Source: Eubacterium sp.
GTDB taxonomy: Bacteria > Bacillota > Clostridia > Lachnospirales > Lachnospiraceae
Length of the DNA stretch: 64,000 nt
Assembly (NCBI GenBank): GCA_017406925.1
Contig: JAFQXO010000011.1
Location: 248,001-312,000 of the forward strand
Direction of reading: 5' to 3'
Numbering within the stretch: the stretch's first letter is position 1; the number at the start of each line of letters is the position of its first letter. Below are positions 8,227 through 16,008 of the stretch, in pieces. Position numbers and translations under genes: made by a program. Below the pieces are notes generated by a model that was not told where the DNA came from, made no database searches, and worked only from the letters and a program-made list of their open reading frames with translations.

Positions 8227-9510
8227 TTATTCCTCAATTATATAGTATTTGCTTATTTGTTTTTTTACATCTTCCATTGAATCTTTAATATTCTTCACAA
8301 AATCTTTTTCTAACTCCATGCCTTCGAACAGTCTCAACATTCCCGTTTCTTCATTAGCATAATCTTCAAAGTCTATCTCATAATTTTTATACTCTAAATT
8401 TTCCCAGTACAACCAGGAGTCTTTGGTTTCTCCTATACCAATTTTATTATTTTCATTTTCGACATCAACATTAGCATTAGCACCCCTTATTACATCGCCT
8501 TCAACTTTTCGCAAAGTTAAGCCTGAATAAAGTTTTTCTCCTATTTCGATGAAAAAAAATACTTCAATTTTTTCATCTTGATTATCTATTGCTTCTCTTA
8601 AATTAGTTTTTATCTTTTCTTTGTCTATTTTTGCGGCTATAGCCGGCCATGATCGTTTTCCATATACATAATAATCACTAATATCAGATTTGAATAATGT
8701 TAGTTTATTGTCTAGTTTTTCCATAAATCTTGGTTCAAACCAATAATCACTACATTCGTTATTAATGGTTTCCATCACTTTTGACAATAAATCACCAAGT
8801 GCCTCTTTTCTATAATCATATAACTGATCGATTTTTTTAATGTCCTCTACATTTTTTATCACTTCTTTATATTCCATAAATGTATCTCCTGATATTTTTT
8901 TGCATAAACTAATATACTGTTTTATCGAGCTTATATATTCTTTGTATTTTAATATATTCTTTCTTTCGCATACTTGTTCCAAAACACAAACTATATCTTT
9001 CTTTAATGTTTTGTTAATTACATCATTTCCGCCTGTTTGATTTTTGCGTGATCCCGGAGTTAAAAAATAAACATTCCCATTTTTATATCCGTTTTCATTT
9101 AAAAATTTTCTATATCTTTCTAATTGTTTCGGCTGTTCTCCTGCCCATATTTTCAATTCTACTACTATTGCTTGTCTTTCTTCACTTACATTGGTTTTAT
9201 AAGTAATAAAAAAATCTAAACGACCATAATTGGTGGAATATTCGCGATAAACACTGATATTGGAGTATTCTTTATCAGCGTCCACTATTTGCTTCAATAG
9301 TAGGTTTGCATTTTCTTCATCTATTCCTTTACCATTTTTGAATGGTTTGAAAATATAATATAAAAAAGCAGAGTGCGCTGAAACCTCCTTGTTTTCCATT
9401 CCTAAAATGGAAAACAAGTTTATTTCTTCAAGAGGATTATGCTCTTGGAGTTTTACTCTATCTAATAATTCAATCAATTCTTTTTGTTGCTTCTCTTTCA
9501 TCTCACTCAT
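8227..9510 (-). CDS. PD-(D/E)XK nuclease superfamily protein (PDDEXK_4-like)
   Basis: A 427-residue protein with the features of the PDDEXK_4 (PF14281) family: an N-terminal NLFSILGMENKEVSAHS segment (conserved E42, H46-S47), GRLDFFI with D99, the ELK catalytic motif at 118-120 and a following Q-x-x-x-L-x-R-Y helix (EQPKQLERY). The C-terminal 230 residues are less conserved and may bind the target. Members appear as single genes or in defence islands, and their nucleic-acid targets are mostly unknown. Its ATG at 9510 overlaps the upstream stop codon by eight bases and has no strong ribosome site of its own, pointing to translational coupling with the 9503-10351 gene. It is the second PD-(D/E)XK protein in the operon. 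Confidence 0.88.
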   Translation of the reverse strand: MSEMKEKQQKELIELLDRVKLQEHNPLEEINLFSILGMENKEVSAHSAFLYYIFKPFKNGKGIDEENANLLLKQIVDADKEYSNISVYREYSTNYGRLDFFITYKTNVSEERQAIVVELKIWAGEQPKQLERYRKFLNENGYKNGNVYFLTPGSRKNQTGGNDVINKTLKKDIVCVLEQVCERKNILKYKEYISSIKQYISLCKKISGDTFMEYKEVIKNVEDIKKIDQLYDYRKEALGDLLSKVMETINNECSDYWFEPRFMEKLDNKLTLFKSDISDYYVYGKRSWPAIAAKIDKEKIKTNLREAIDNQDEKIEVFFFIEIGEKLYSGLTLRKVEGDVIRGANANVDVENENNKIGIGETKDSWLYWENLEYKNYEIDFEDYANEETGMLRLFEGMELEKDFVKNIKDSMEDVKKQISKYYIIEE

Positions 9511-10351
9511 CCAAATAACACTTATAGTGTTCGCTATTGTCCGCTTTGCAATTTACATCACTGATACCATTATACCTGTTTAAACCGAACATTTCCACGC
9601 ACCATTCAATCAATTCATCACCACATATATAGGGACTTGCGTATATGATGGCTTTGCCATTTTTAATTTCTACTCTACCTCTTGGATAATAGTCGAACGG
9701 CTTGTTGTTGGTATCTTTCTTTTCTAGTTTTTCCCATGTTAGCTTATGGTTGTAGTTGTCTTTCTTCTTGGAGTTTAAGTCTAGATTTCCAACATTTTGA
9801 ACATTGCCCTGGGCGTCCACAAGAATGGTGAGAACTACATTATCCGTGAAGTCGTCTGTGTCTTTAATCCAAAAGATGCCTTTGGTTAGAGTTTGATTTC
9901 TTTCCTCTTTGCACGTTGGTAAATTATTATAATCGGGCATTTGGGGGAAACCATCATCGTTATATTTGAACTCGACGGTTTCTCCATAAGTATCATTCCA
10001 TATGCTAACTGCTGCCTCATATCCTGTAGCTGCCTTTATATTAGACTTATCCGTGGTTGATTTTATAAAATGCGACTCCCACACAGACTCCATAATTTTT
10101 ATAAATTCTTTCTTTTGATCTTTGGTGAACATTTTCACAAGTGTATCATGGTGTGTAAAATAATCGGCTTTATCTAACCTTATATAAAAACAAGATTCTC
10201 TGTTTCGACTTTTATCAAAATACACATGCAAGTGAGGAACTGAGCCTTCACCACTTTGTTCTAGTTCAACTTGAATGTTTGTAGTTTTACAGAGTTGTGG
10301 ATTAATAATCGACATTGCTACATCGTTAAATTTACTTAATGATTTTTTCAT
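9503..10351 (-). CDS. Unknown two-module protein (PHxH module plus YYPRGRV module)
   Basis: A 282-residue soluble protein of unknown function. Residues about 25-145 contain SVPHLHVYF, DKADYFTHH, a W-x-x-A-x-x-x-W-N helix and PQMPDYNNL; the 139-residue protein at 17930-18349 has the same landmarks in the same order, so they are paralogues over this region. Residues about 205-282 contain KPFDYYPRGRVEI, an IIYASP strand and the ending SEHYKCYLDE; the protein at 10982-12481 has a matching C-terminus. The PHxHV strand recalls DUF4160 proteins, but the rest does not match clearly. It is translationally coupled to the PDDEXK_4-like gene downstream, implying a close functional partnership, perhaps as sensor or cofactor. 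Confidence 0.75.
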   Translation of the reverse strand: MKKSLSKFNDVAMSIINPQLCKTTNIQVELEQSGEGSVPHLHVYFDKSRNRESCFYIRLDKADYFTHHDTLVKMFTKDQKKEFIKIMESVWESHFIKSTTDKSNIKAATGYEAAVSIWNDTYGETVEFKYNDDGFPQMPDYNNLPTCKEERNQTLTKGIFWIKDTDDFTDNVVLTILVDAQGNVQNVGNLDLNSKKKDNYNHKLTWEKLEKKDTNNKPFDYYPRGRVEIKNGKAIIYASPYICGDELIEWCVEMFGLNRYNGISDVNCKADNSEHYKCYLDE

Positions 10352-10380
10352 AATTCGAGGTCCTTTCTTGGTGGGATACT

Positions 10381-10965
10381 TTAAATGATTCTCGTTAATA
10401 TAGGTTCATATCTAGAGATACTAAGTACATTACCAGTATCTATGAGGTAAACCTGGCAATTATTTCTTTGCTTTTTATTCAAGATAATTTGTTCTAAATC
10501 ATTCTCCAAAGCGTCTCTCGAGTTATCATACTCTGCAATAACATGACCAATTACATAATCATTATTTAAACCTGTAGAAATGCGCTTTAGACCATTTTGA
10601 TCCTTGTAAATGACACTATCTTGTGAATATTTAGTTCCTAGTCGGAGGGCGTCCTTTAATGAAATGCCATAAATAATCATACCGGACTCATCTATCTGCT
10701 CATTCTTTTCGTTTGTCCAACGCGCTACAATATGACAATATCTGCATTTTAAACCTAGAGTTTCGCCTCTTAGTTCTGTTGTTTTATCCAAGCTTGAACT
10801 ACACGTGCCAATAATCGCAAGTTTCGTATCGCTGTTGCTGGATAATGAACTTATTATCCTATTTCTGGCGTATTCACTTACTTTTTTAGTATTATATGCT
10901 TCATCTAATTCGTCTTTGATATATTTGTTATATGTTTTTCCTTTATATAACTCTCTATCAAACAT
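10381..10965 (-). CDS. Small DUF3293-like protein of unknown function
   Basis: A 194-residue protein. I place the start at the ATG at 10965 (MFDRELYKG) because it has an AAAGGAG site at good distance and avoids overlap with the upstream gene; an earlier ATG would add 21 unconvincing residues inside that gene. The centre has CRYCHIVARW, then ESGMIIYGISLKDALRLG and YSQDSVIYKD. This order (substrate-facing strand, E-E/S-x-φ-φ-x-GIS, then helix and Q-x-x-V-I-Y) is typical of DUF3293 and of related small phage or plasmid proteins. No catalytic residues are known for the family. It is the second gene of the seven-gene operon and shares the IS...IYKD motif with the protein at 383-1096. Confidence 0.72.
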   Translation of the reverse strand: MFDRELYKGKTYNKYIKDELDEAYNTKKVSEYARNRIISSLSSNSDTKLAIIGTCSSSLDKTTELRGETLGLKCRYCHIVARWTNEKNEQIDESGMIIYGISLKDALRLGTKYSQDSVIYKDQNGLKRISTGLNNDYVIGHVIAEYDNSRDALENDLEQIILNKKQRNNCQVYLIDTGNVLSISRYEPILTRII

Positions 10966-10981
10966 TATTAGCTCCTTTCGA

Positions 10982-12481
10982 TTACTCGTGATAATTAGGG
11001 TTACATTTATGGCATTTATAATGTTCATCTAATTCGACAGTGTATTTTCCTGTTGGTATTTCAAAAACATCAATAATGGCATCTATATATTCTTGGGTGT
11101 TCAAATCACTATCAACATAGATAATGTACTTGTCTTCGACATAATTGTACGCTACTCGACCCCTTGGATAATAATCATACTCATGGTCACTGAATGGTTT
11201 ACCATCCTTGCATAGCACATCCCAAAAACTGTAATGATCTTTTTTAGAATCTTTAAAGTCTCCATAAGTGTCGCTTATATCTTTGATGTTTTCAGTATCT
11301 GCAAACACTTCATTATTTATAATATAAAAGGGGCCAATCTGAGGATACTCACCATAATTTACAGTTTCTGGCTTGCATAAGATGTCTCCTTTTTCGAATG
11401 GAAGTGGAAACTCAAACCATTGCTGTTCAAAAGCATCACGAAGGGCAAAATCTTCTTTCAGGTTTTCGCTGACAAAATCTGTTTCTGTGATTTCCAAATC
11501 ACGGTTTAATCTCACCATCTGTGGACTTTTATCGTTCTTTCCAGTTGTAATTCTATATACTTTGGAATACAAAACCTTATTTTCGGGACATTCTATATCA
11601 TGCTCTTCTATTTCTTTCTTGATCGATCCACATGCATCTTTGAAAGTTTCATAACATCCGTTTTCATATTCTTTGCCATATTCCAATTTATCATCGCTTG
11701 TGGTTTCACAAATTTTTACTTTGTATACATGTGGATCTTTATACTCTTTTTCTAGGTTGAAATACTTGTTCGTGTACTTCTTCGACAATTCGATATGTTG
11801 TCTTAACATATCATGAAAGCTCTTAATGTTATGTTTTCCCCAAGGCAAAACAATATCTACTTCAAAATCAGCAGTGAACTCAATTAAGTCTTCGAAGGCT
11901 TCATACTTTTCTTCTTGTGTGGTTTTAGTGCTCCAAAAAATAAGCCATGCTATTTGCTCTGGCGAAAATTCATAAAGAGGAATGTCGTTTTTCAGATATT
12001 CTCTAATGTCTCTTGAATTTATAAATTTATATATGTCTAGTTTTTTTCTTCCAGGCTTAATAGTGACGCATAGTTTTCCGTTCTTCTCTTCAGCTGTCTG
12101 ATATATATTCTTGCCCAAAAAGATGTTATTGTCTTCATACTCAACGACATAGTTGATTACATTACCGTCTTTATATCCGATATTCATTTGAGTGATGTCT
12201 TTGTTCTTCATACGGTTATATGATGTTGGCTCCCGATTCTCGCCAAACCAATGACACTCTTCTTCATCAGGCGAAATAATTCTATCTTCTAGTAGCACAA
12301 AACTAACTTTGCGAGCACGATTCCATTCAACCGTTTCTTCCGAATCATCATTCACATCTCTCTTTTCTATATAACTTTCAAAATTAAACTCTTCAAATTC
12401 ATCAATGTTGAATTTAAGCCAATCTCCATTCTCAAAAATTAATTCTACATTTTTAATTTCTTTCTTATCGTGAATGGCCAT
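10982..12481 (-). CDS. Unknown 499-residue protein, first gene of the defence-like operon
   Basis: A large acidic soluble protein with no family I recognise. It begins with a strand-rich region (LIFENGDWLKFNIDEFEEF), has an aromatic-rich middle (EFSPEQIAWLIFWSTKT) and a segment EFPLPFEKGDILCKPE that reads like a beta-barrel domain. The last 75 residues (SDHEYDYYPRGRV, KYIIYVDSDL, DEHYKCHKC) match the C-terminus of the protein at 9503-10351, so the two share a module. The final HYKCHKCNPNYHE could bind a metal through Cys and His, but this is speculation. Start codon follows an AAAAGGAG site; the palindromic promoter motif lies 39 bases upstream. It precedes six tightly spaced genes and is divergent from the lipase gene. 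Confidence 0.75.
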   Translation of the reverse strand: MAIHDKKEIKNVELIFENGDWLKFNIDEFEEFNFESYIEKRDVNDDSEETVEWNRARKVSFVLLEDRIISPDEEECHWFGENREPTSYNRMKNKDITQMNIGYKDGNVINYVVEYEDNNIFLGKNIYQTAEEKNGKLCVTIKPGRKKLDIYKFINSRDIREYLKNDIPLYEFSPEQIAWLIFWSTKTTQEEKYEAFEDLIEFTADFEVDIVLPWGKHNIKSFHDMLRQHIELSKKYTNKYFNLEKEYKDPHVYKVKICETTSDDKLEYGKEYENGCYETFKDACGSIKKEIEEHDIECPENKVLYSKVYRITTGKNDKSPQMVRLNRDLEITETDFVSENLKEDFALRDAFEQQWFEFPLPFEKGDILCKPETVNYGEYPQIGPFYIINNEVFADTENIKDISDTYGDFKDSKKDHYSFWDVLCKDGKPFSDHEYDYYPRGRVAYNYVEDKYIIYVDSDLNTQEYIDAIIDVFEIPTGKYTVELDEHYKCHKCNPNYHE

Positions 12482-12520
12482 AGTTTTGCTCCTTTTCTAT
12501 ATCGAATTATATAAAATCTT

Positions 12521-12540
12521 ATGTCCTTTTTTTAGTACAT
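12521..12540 (-). promoter_or_regulatory. Putative WYL operator/promoter of the seven-gene operon
   Basis: On the minus strand ATGTACTAAAAAAAGGACAT, an imperfect palindrome matching 4271-4290 at most positions. A perfect TATAAT -10 box starts 15 bases after the GG, while the -35 position is filled by the A-run of the motif. GGGCAAG lies next to it, as at the WYL gene's own site. Confidence 0.6.
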
Positions 12541-12593
12541 TGGGCAAGCGCCCTGTGAGCTCTTTTCATATGGCATTCCTCGCCCGTATTAGT

Positions 12594-12599
12594 TATAAT
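12594..12599 (+). promoter_or_regulatory. -10 box of the lipase-like gene
   Basis: TATAAT 31 bases before the start codon, in the 148-base divergent region between the operon at 12481 and the hydrolase gene. The hexamer 17 bases upstream (TGGCAT) is a poor -35 box, so promoter strength is uncertain. Confidence 0.4.
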
Positions 12600-12629
12600 T
12601 GGCTTATATTGATTGTACGGAGGTTTATT

Positions 12630-14459
12630 ATGAAGATAAGGAAATTATCGACTATTTTAAGTTTAGTTCTTAGCATTGCGTTGATTGTTACTTCGATAAC
12701 ATTGGCACCAGCCAAAGCTGAGACTATCGCGAAGAAGTCTTTCGCTTTCCCTAACATCATCACTGTGAAAAATGATGTTACAAGCGACTTCTACTATTCA
12801 GACAGCTACTTTACGAATTCGAGCTTCGAATATAATTCTAGTCTGGCTACGATGAGTTGCTGTATGGCTTCTAGTGCCATTGGCACCACTGCCACGACTG
12901 AGGCTGGCCAGCCTGACTACTCGAAGTTCGATTCCAACTTGAGAGACTTGCTAACGAAGGCTGGTTTTACATCTTTCTACTCTAATGAGGATTACACTAC
13001 TAAACCTACAAAGGATAGCTTCGGTTATGCGTTCGCGAAGAGACCAATCAAAGTGGACGGCCAAGATTACACTCTTATAGCGATTAACTTTAGAAATGCT
13101 ATGTACGATAAGGAATGGATGAGTAACTTCAAACTTGGTTCAGATGGATTCCATGCAGGTTTTAAAGCATGTGGCACTAAAGTTCTGAACGAATTGGAGA
13201 ACTATATCAATGCCAATGCCATAACTGAGAATGTGAAGTTGTGGATTGCTGGTTACTCCAGAGGTGCTGGCGTTGCGAACTACCTTGGCTATAAACTAGA
13301 TAATGATCATTACATTGGTGATGTCAGTATCGATACGAAGGATTTGTATGTATATACTTTTGGAACACCTAACACCACGACTGACATGGACTACAAGAAG
13401 AGTAAATTTAAAAATATCTACAACATCATTTCGCCTTATGACATGATTACACAGATTGCTCCAGAGCAATGGAATTGGCATCGATACGGCGTGGAGATGA
13501 CTCTTCCTTCTACTCATGATACGCAGTATGAGGCTAAGAAGGCGAGAGCTCAGAAGTTTATGGATTTGATGATAAAGGATACTCCTGTGGTAGCGGATAT
13601 CGTGCCTGGATTTAAGGTAAACATAGATACTACGACTTATGCGATTAATATGGAGCCTGACGGCACGAAGGATGTTTCTGCAGTAGTTGATGATCTTATG
13701 ACTGCTCTGGCTATTTCTATCGGTTCGACTGATAAGTTTAATGAGTTAGATCCACTAGTTTCTGCAGCTGTAGATAATTATTTTGACTTAACTGAGGAAC
13801 AAAAGGATATCTTCCTCGGCTATGTGATGGAAAAAGTTCAAGAGGAAGGAATGTTGTCTATCATCGCTGATGTCTCTATGCAAGGCGATATTCTTCCTGA
13901 CATTATGGTAGATGGACTTGCTGAGGCAGGTGTTACATTGGATAATCCAGACGAAGTCAAGGCTGCTGCAAAGAAGCTTCTGTACTATGTTTTCTCGGCT
14001 GTAATAGGTAACTTCGATACAGTTCCTGGTGCCGGTGCGACATTCTACAAGAACCTCTATCCTATCATTGGAAACCATTTGAATTACACGATGCTAGCAT
14101 GGTTGCAGTCGTTCGACTCTAACTACAAGCTACCTTCGGATGGTCCTAAGCCTGCTCCTCCTGTTAAGAAACCAGGTAAGGCAAAGGTCACTTATGCCAA
14201 GAAAAAGTCATCGAAGAAGGTTTCTATTAGGCTGAAGAAGATTAAAAACGCTAAGGGATATCAGGTAGTTATTTATAAATCAAAGAAGTCTAAGAAGGCT
14301 TTGGTTAAGAAGACCTACAAGAAGACGAAGTTTACTATTACTTCTAAGAAGTTCAAGAAAAAGAAGAAGTTATATGTAAGGGCTCGCGCTTACAACTTTA
14401 AGACAGGCAAGAAGAAACAATACGGTAAATGGTCTAGTTGGAAAAAAGTTAAGAGATAA
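12630..14459 (+). CDS. Secreted lipase class 3-like alpha/beta hydrolase with Lys-rich C-terminal domain
   Basis: A 609-residue protein starting at the ATG at 12630, which has a CGGAGG site; upstream in-frame codons lack one. Residues 1-34 are a signal peptide (basic start, hydrophobic core, APAKAE cleavage region). The hydrolase core has GYSRGAG with the nucleophile Ser at about residue 210, followed by a VYTFGTPNT strand, SPYDMIT as probable acid and NWHRYG as probable histidine, the order seen in lipase class 3. Residues about 515-609 form a very lysine-rich fibronectin-III-like domain (IKNAKGYQVVIY, LYVRARAY, WSSWKKVK), common at the ends of Lachnospiraceae surface proteins, here presumably binding anionic wall polymers. 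Substrate unknown. Monocistronic. Confidence 0.88.
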   Translation: MKIRKLSTILSLVLSIALIVTSITLAPAKAETIAKKSFAFPNIITVKNDVTSDFYYSDSYFTNSSFEYNSSLATMSCCMASSAIGTTATTEAGQPDYSKFDSNLRDLLTKAGFTSFYSNEDYTTKPTKDSFGYAFAKRPIKVDGQDYTLIAINFRNAMYDKEWMSNFKLGSDGFHAGFKACGTKVLNELENYINANAITENVKLWIAGYSRGAGVANYLGYKLDNDHYIGDVSIDTKDLYVYTFGTPNTTTDMDYKKSKFKNIYNIISPYDMITQIAPEQWNWHRYGVEMTLPSTHDTQYEAKKARAQKFMDLMIKDTPVVADIVPGFKVNIDTTTYAINMEPDGTKDVSAVVDDLMTALAISIGSTDKFNELDPLVSAAVDNYFDLTEEQKDIFLGYVMEKVQEEGMLSIIADVSMQGDILPDIMVDGLAEAGVTLDNPDEVKAAAKKLLYYVFSAVIGNFDTVPGAGATFYKNLYPIIGNHLNYTMLAWLQSFDSNYKLPSDGPKPAPPVKKPGKAKVTYAKKKSSKKVSIRLKKIKNAKGYQVVIYKSKKSKKALVKKTYKKTKFTITSKKFKKKKKLYVRARAYNFKTGKKKQYGKWSSWKKVKR

Positions 14460-14473
14460 ATAAATTTATAGTT

Positions 14474-14508
14474 GAAAAGACCTCCAACATTGTTGGAGGT
14501 CTTTTTTT
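14474..14508 (+). terminator. Terminator of lipase-like gene
   Basis: AGACCTCCAAC / GTTGGAGGTCT stem with a short AT loop followed by seven Ts, 15 bases after the stop codon. Confidence 0.9.
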
Positions 14509-14538
14509 ATATGTTGATTATAATAATCAAACAATCTG

Positions 14539-15245
14539 TTATTCTTTATTCTGCTTTCTCGCGATTGCCATCATTACAAATCCTAAGCATACTAGCACGA
14601 TCGGTATGATTACGTTCATACTAGTCTGGAACCAGTTAATGGTGTGGTCTGCATTCTCCACATACATTCCCATGATACATGAAGCCAGCGTCAATACGAA
14701 GCACCATATAGCCACTGTCATTCCCACATATTTGTTTTTCAGGAATTTGTAGTCGGACTCCTTCTTCGAAAAACGTTTCTTCAAGAAATAGTAAGCCACG
14801 AACACCCAACAATACCTGAGCGGCATACAAACCGAATTCATCTTCGTCAGGAAGTTGTTCAGTGCATCATTGTTCCCAGCGCCTAGCGCTGGAACAATAA
14901 TAAGAATAGTAACGATAATCGTAATCATGATCAAGCCATTCTTATATGCGCCACGCTTCGTCTTTTTGAGAAGTCCCTTAGGCAAATATCTTGTGTCGGC
15001 GTTGTCGAGCAATACTCTGAGTGGAGCATCAGTCGAAATAATGAGCGCCGCCAAGAAACAAATACCCTGAGTTATCGCATAAACAATTCTAAAGGTGCTG
15101 CCTACGCCATAGTACGCATAACCATTGATGATGATGTTGTTGAATCCCCATGCTGTGGTAAATCCCATAAACGCTAGGGTGTACCACATCATCCTTTTGT
15201 TTTTTTTCCTTTTTCGGCTGGTGCCGTAGGCACTGGTTTACTCAT
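14539..15245 (-). pseudogene. Decayed amino-acid permease (APC superfamily)
   Basis: The intact frame from 15192 gives only 217 residues with about five membrane helices, while APC antiporters of this type have about 480 and 12 helices. The end matches the C-terminal part of GadC-like permeases (AALIISTDAPLRVLL, then cytoplasmic loop and final helices). Just upstream, an ATG at 15245 opens MSKPVPTAPAEKGKK, which hits a stop after 18 codons; adding one A to the run of eight As near 15207 restores the frame into RMMWYTLAFMGF, a typical first helix. The sequence then jumps from helix 1 (NNIIINGYAYYG) straight to about helix 8. So one frameshift and one internal deletion of very roughly 250 codons are inferred. 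Unlikely to transport. Confidence 0.75.
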
Positions 15246-15286
15246 ATATTTTACCTAACCTTTCGTTTTCGCTCACATTGCGTCCA

Positions 15287-15853
15287 CTACTTGCGATACT
15301 TAATCTTATATCTTCCGTAAGGTTTATTCTTAGCCTTCTTGAAATACTTAGCTGCCTTACTGCATTTATAAACATAGATTTTCGTTCCCTGCAAGCCTTC
15401 CTCTGTCTCCATTATCTGCTTACCTATCTTCTTGACTGTCTTTGGGAAGTAAATCTTCTTAAGATATGTGTCTGCGAAACATCTCTTTCCGAGTTTTCTC
15501 ACACCCTTCTTCATAACAATCTTCTTGAGACCGCTGAAAACAAACGCTTCTGCTCTTATAGTCTTGCAAGTTCCAGGAATGATTACAGTTCTAGTCTTTG
15601 CTGGATAACCTTCAACCACCTCGAACGCACCACCAGCGATTGCTTTTACTTTCTTTGGAATCTTGACTGTCTTCTTGCTTCCAACGTAGCGAATAAGGAC
15701 TTTGTTCTTGATGATAAATCCGTTCTTATCTGCCTTCTTCACTAACGCTTTCCATGCTGCCGATGCATCGTCCGCCGCCTTTATTGGCTGCGCCACAAAT
15801 GCCATCGAAAATACAAGTGACAACGTCAATACTGCTGCAACTAATTTTTTCAT
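15287..15853 (-). CDS. Secreted BspA-type leucine-rich repeat protein
   Basis: 188 residues with a signal peptide (MKKLVAAVLTLSLVFSMAF, cleavage near QPIKAAD). The mature part is basic and carries LRR_5-type repeats: VKIPKKVKAIAGGAF, VIIPGTCKTIRAEAFVFSGLKKI, RKLGKRCFADTYLKKIYFPKTVKKIG. The last 30 residues are lysine- and tyrosine-rich (KAAKYFKKAKNKPYGRYKIKYRK), again suggesting binding to the anionic wall. It starts two bases after the broken mini-gene at 15856 and is downstream of the SpoIIE-type phosphatase gene. Single-domain LRR proteins like this are common in gut Clostridia; role in adhesion is possible but unproven. Confidence 0.85.
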   Translation of the reverse strand: MKKLVAAVLTLSLVFSMAFVAQPIKAADDASAAWKALVKKADKNGFIIKNKVLIRYVGSKKTVKIPKKVKAIAGGAFEVVEGYPAKTRTVIIPGTCKTIRAEAFVFSGLKKIVMKKGVRKLGKRCFADTYLKKIYFPKTVKKIGKQIMETEEGLQGTKIYVYKCSKAAKYFKKAKNKPYGRYKIKYRK

Positions 15854-15855
15854 AA

Positions 15856-15992
15856 CTATTTCTTTCCTTTCCTAATTTTGTTATATTGAGCTCTAGTTAT
15901 TTTTCCATCTGCTAGCATTTGCTTTAATACTTTACTAGGTATATCTCTCGGTTTAGAAACTTCATACTAATGATTCGTCTAATGTTTCTCAT
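15856..15992 (-). pseudogene. Frameshifted mini-gene encoding a SHOCT-like peptide
   Basis: An ATG at 15992 with an ideal AAGGAGG site begins MRNIRRIIS, which runs to a stop after 22 codons. In the neighbouring frame a clean coding stretch continues (VSKPRDIPSKVLKQMLADG then KITRAQYNKIRKGKK and stop at 15856). Restoring one A after ATTAGT would give a single 45-residue protein, MRNIRRIISNEVSKPRD... The L-x-x-M-L-A-D-G-K-I-T-x-x-x-Y-x-x-I pattern resembles SHOCT domains, short C-terminal oligomerisation helices. It fills the gap between the phosphatase and the LRR gene. Could be a real single-base deletion, a sequencing error, or programmed frameshifting. Confidence 0.55.
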
Positions 15993-16008
15993 GATTTCCT
16001 CCTTGAGA

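Noticed and set aside
12474-12629. N-terminal extension of the lipase gene by 52 codons.
   Set aside because: No ribosome site; it would cover the divergent promoter and displace the clear signal peptide that begins at 12630.
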